64,000 bases of DNA from Chersky-840 sp963810195. GTDB taxonomy: Bacteria > Actinomycetota > Acidimicrobiia > Acidimicrobiales > UBA8190. Position 1 is the first letter of the stretch; each line of letters begins with the position of its first letter. Below, one piece after another: positions 62,104 to 64,000 of the stretch. A program made the translations under genes and the position numbers. The stretch covers positions 186,001-250,000 of the forward strand of contig CAWEMO010000003.1 in the NCBI GenBank assembly GCA_963810195.1. The letters run 5' to 3'. The notes beneath the pieces were generated by a model. It saw only the letters and a program-made list of their open reading frames with translations. It was not told the origin of the DNA and did not search any database.

Positions 62104-62589
62104 TCAGGCCTGAACGTCGGGACCGCTTCTGGCGACGCTGCGCGCCAGGATCCCGAGGGTGGCACGCAGCGCCCCTTCGGAGATGACCGGGAAGATTCCG
62201 GCCTCCTTCCACGACGGGTCGATCGAGGACCAGTCGTAGTACGACGTCACGAGCGTGCCGTCGTCGACCGGCGCCAGCGTGTACCCGTAGACGTGGCCGA
62301 TCTGCGGGCGGATCTGGCCGAGGATGGTCCATGCGATCTCGCGGTCGGGAACGAACGTCGTGATCGTGACGGTCACGTCGTATTCGCCCATCGGGTAGTC
62401 GTTCAGGGCCTCGCGGTCCATGTGGACGACGAAGCTGTCGCCGACGGCGGTGACCGGATCGCCCGTGGCCGACATGAGCATCCCGGAGCTGTCGATGGCG
62501 ACGTGACCACGCGGGTCGCACAACAACCGGAAGATCGTCGCCGGATCAGCTGCAATCTTCCGCTGCACCTCTAGCCGTTCGCTCGTCAT
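62104..62589 (-). CDS. SRPBCC-family protein
   Basis: 161 residues from the ATG at 62589, with AGGA upstream. RLEVQRKIAADPATIFRLLC, GDSFVVHMDREALNDYPMGE, VTITTFVPDREIAWTILGQI and TLVTSYYDWSSIDPSWKEAG follow the START/Bet v1 order of polyketide-cyclase-like proteins: a hydrophobic ligand pocket, no fixed chemistry. Confidence 0.85.
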   Translation of the reverse strand: MTSERLEVQRKIAADPATIFRLLCDPRGHVAIDSSGMLMSATGDPVTAVGDSFVVHMDREALNDYPMGEYDVTVTITTFVPDREIAWTILGQIRPQIGHVYGYTLAPVDDGTLVTSYYDWSSIDPSWKEAGIFPVISEGALRATLGILARSVARSGPDVQA

Positions 62590-62681
62590 CTTTTCATCCT
62601 GCCACGGATCGCGTACGGGACCCGGGCGACCACCACCACCGCCCAAAGGGAGTGCGCAACTCCGTTCCACCGCGATGCGAA

Positions 62682-63209
62682 TCAGACGAAGACCCTGGTC
62701 CACCCCTCGTCGACCGGCGTCATGAACACGGTCGTGAGCCGCATCGAGCAATGGAGCCAGGCCCCGTCGACACGAACGTACTCATCGTCCTCGTAGCCGC
62801 ACATCCAGTACGACGTACCGTCGGCTCGGCGGCACGGACTGAGGAGATCCCACCTGGCCTTGGCCCGCTCACCCTCGACCTCGATCCTCGGGTTCATGAA
62901 GAAGTGACGGGAGAATGTCAGGGTGGGCTCACGCAGTCGCGCCGCGATGGCCCGGCGACCGGTGGCAGTCCCCAAGGCGGGTCCCCCGTCCCACACGCCG
63001 TCGGAGGTGAAGAGGGCCGCGATTTCCTCGGCGACTTGTACCAGGGTCCCGGCGTCGACGACCGCGCCCTTCGAGAAGCGCGCGTCGACCAATGCGCCGT
63101 AGCGTGCCTTCAGGGCCTGGATCCCGAGCGCGCTCTCGCTGGCGTTGACCCGCTGTCGGAGCGCCGAAACCTCGGCCGCCAGTTCCTCGACCGTGACCAT
63201 GTCGACCAT
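62682..63209 (-). CDS. SnoaL-like/NTF2-fold protein
   Basis: 175 residues. ALKARYGALVDARFSKG, VAEEIAALFTSDGVWDGGPA and FSRHFFMNPRIEVEGERAKA, then WMCGYEDDEYVRVDGAWLHC: the SnoaL_4 group within NTF2-like proteins (dehydratases, isomerases, hydroxylase subunits). Preceded by a coiled coil (EELAAEVSALRQRVNASESA). Actual reaction unknown. Confidence 0.85.
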   Translation of the reverse strand: MVDMVTVEELAAEVSALRQRVNASESALGIQALKARYGALVDARFSKGAVVDAGTLVQVAEEIAALFTSDGVWDGGPALGTATGRRAIAARLREPTLTFSRHFFMNPRIEVEGERAKARWDLLSPCRRADGTSYWMCGYEDDEYVRVDGAWLHCSMRLTTVFMTPVDEGWTRVFV

Positions 63210-63289
63210 CCGCCTTCCGTCTCTCGGTCGTCAGGTCATTATGGGCCGTCGACGGCGGCGGGGTGCGCGGGCGGCACCACCGGGCCGAG

Positions 63290-64000
63290 TCAGGCCGAAA
63301 GGGCCGAGGGAGGCGGGATGGTGCCGGCCCCGGTCGAGACGCACTGGGCGCGCAATGCAGGGTCGGCGGGCGCCGGCAGTGTGGGGGGCTCGAGGAAGGC
63401 GGGGGGTGCTTTGAGGTCGAGCATGTCGAGCAGGTTGGACGCATTCGCGTCGCGTCTGGTGAGGGCGGGCAGGTTCCACTTCGTCTCGACCAGTTTGAGG
63501 ATGGACGTGTGGTCCGAAACCACGTGTGACACGTAGTCCGGTCTGGCGAAAGGGCTTGCGACACCCATGGGCACCCGAAATCCGTAGCGGTCGTACCTGC
63601 CCGGCTGGTCGGGGGGGACGGTGATCTCGGGCGCAATGCCGTCGGGAACCACCGCCGCGGGGGGCGGGACGTGATCGAAGTAGCCCCCGTGCTCGTCGTA
63701 CGTCCAGATGAACAAGACCTTTCCCCACAGAGGAGATGCCATGAGCGCGTTCACGACCTGGGCGAGGAAGACCTCGCCGTACTGGATGTCCTGGGGGTTC
63801 TCCTCGGAGTCCTCGTCGAAGTTGGGGTCGACGAGCGAGAAGGCAGGGAGCGTGCCCTTGCGGGCATCGGTGAAGAACTGGTCGACCCCCACGAGATTCG
63901 ACCGGAGCGACGGGTCCTGGGCCAGCGGGAGGTACATGGCCAGGGTCGGCAGCGTGGCGTGATAGTCGCGCCAAGAGATCCCGTGTTTGGAGAGTTCCTG
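63290..64000 (-). CDS. Phosphoesterase (phospholipase C/acid phosphatase type), 5' end beyond window
   Basis: 236 C-terminal residues. LPAFSLVDPNFDEDSEENPQ, VNALMASPLWGKVLFIWTYD and EHGGYFDHVPPP are hallmarks of PF04185 phosphoesterases (metal-binding Asp/Glu/His). RYGFRVPMGVASPFARPDYV and SDHTSILKLVETKWNLPALT follow. Many members are exported, but the N-terminus is not visible. Substrate class undecided. Confidence 0.9.
   Translation of the reverse strand, partial: QELSKHGISWRDYHATLPTLAMYLPLAQDPSLRSNLVGVDQFFTDARKGTLPAFSLVDPNFDEDSEENPQDIQYGEVFLAQVVNALMASPLWGKVLFIWTYDEHGGYFDHVPPPAAVVPDGIAPEITVPPDQPGRYDRYGFRVPMGVASPFARPDYVSHVVSDHTSILKLVETKWNLPALTRRDANASNLLDMLDLKAPPAFLEPPTLPAPADPALRAQCVSTGAGTIPPPSALSA

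Overview
The window is high-GC actinobacterial DNA. Supporting evidence is a WhiB regulator, a MoxR/DUF58/TgpA operon, frequent GTG starts with ATGA or GTGA stop-start overlaps, an actinobacterial-type RNase P RNA, DUF2510 and LAFTG surface proteins, and a LexA box of the CGAAC-N4-GTTC type. An Acidimicrobiia-like lineage is my best guess, but the sequence alone does not prove it.

Layout. 1-21.2 kb is dense chromosomal core: trpD (partial), an acyl-CoA dehydrogenase, RidA and whiB (all minus); DUF3501, rubrerythrin and a Fur-type regulator; a plus-strand trio of glycerol-3-phosphate oxidase, alkyl-DHAP-synthase-like flavoprotein and FGGY kinase; MoxR, DUF58 and transglutaminase; a flavoprotein reductase and a metallo-beta-lactamase-fold hydrolase; an acyl-CoA ligase with a cytochrome P450; xseA/xseB; and the RNase P RNA (rnpB). 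21.4-39.6 kb is an insertion-sequence island. It holds a frameshifted membrane glycosyltransferase, a truncated IS110, four IS3-type elements (two of them inverted copies of one another), a nearly complete IS110/IS1111 element interrupted by one of those copies, an IS30 and an IS630. Between them lie passenger genes, several broken: an alpha/beta hydrolase split by an IS with a perfect target duplication, an SRPBCC gene with a nonsense codon, and an orphan ABC permease. 39.6-48.3 kb is accessory chromosome: HTH and TetR regulators, two lipoproteins, a phosphotransferase, a secreted streptogramin-lyase-like beta-propeller, and gene remnants. 48.3-64 kb holds a split LigD (ligase and polymerase as separate genes), a complete zinc/manganese ABC importer divergent from a Fur/Zur-type regulator, a SCO1-type copper chaperone, a DinB-like/RNase-H-like fusion protein facing a probably LexA-controlled 60-residue microprotein, a sortase-anchored SGNH protein, a DUF2510 membrane protein, and small SRPBCC, NTF2 and phosphoesterase genes.

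How genes work together. The glycerol trio (4.8-9.6 kb) links glycerol phosphorylation, glycerol-3-phosphate oxidation to DHAP and an ether-lipid-type flavoenzyme. MoxR, DUF58 and TgpA form an envelope-associated module. The ABC importer, its binding protein and the divergent Fur-family gene form a metal-homeostasis unit around one short palindrome. LigD and the SOS-box locus add DNA-damage functions. The most novel-looking items are the LexA-box/leaderless microprotein locus at 58.4 kb, the DinB-RNase-H-like fusion opposite it, and a candidate guide RNA (bridge/seek RNA) downstream of the interrupted IS1111-type transposase at 34.1-34.5 kb.

Several genes (tgpA, the NAD(P)H reductase, the glycosyltransferase, the Zur-type regulator, one IS3 slippery site) carry one-base indels, three of them in homopolymer runs. 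Assembly error is therefore a live alternative to real decay at these places.
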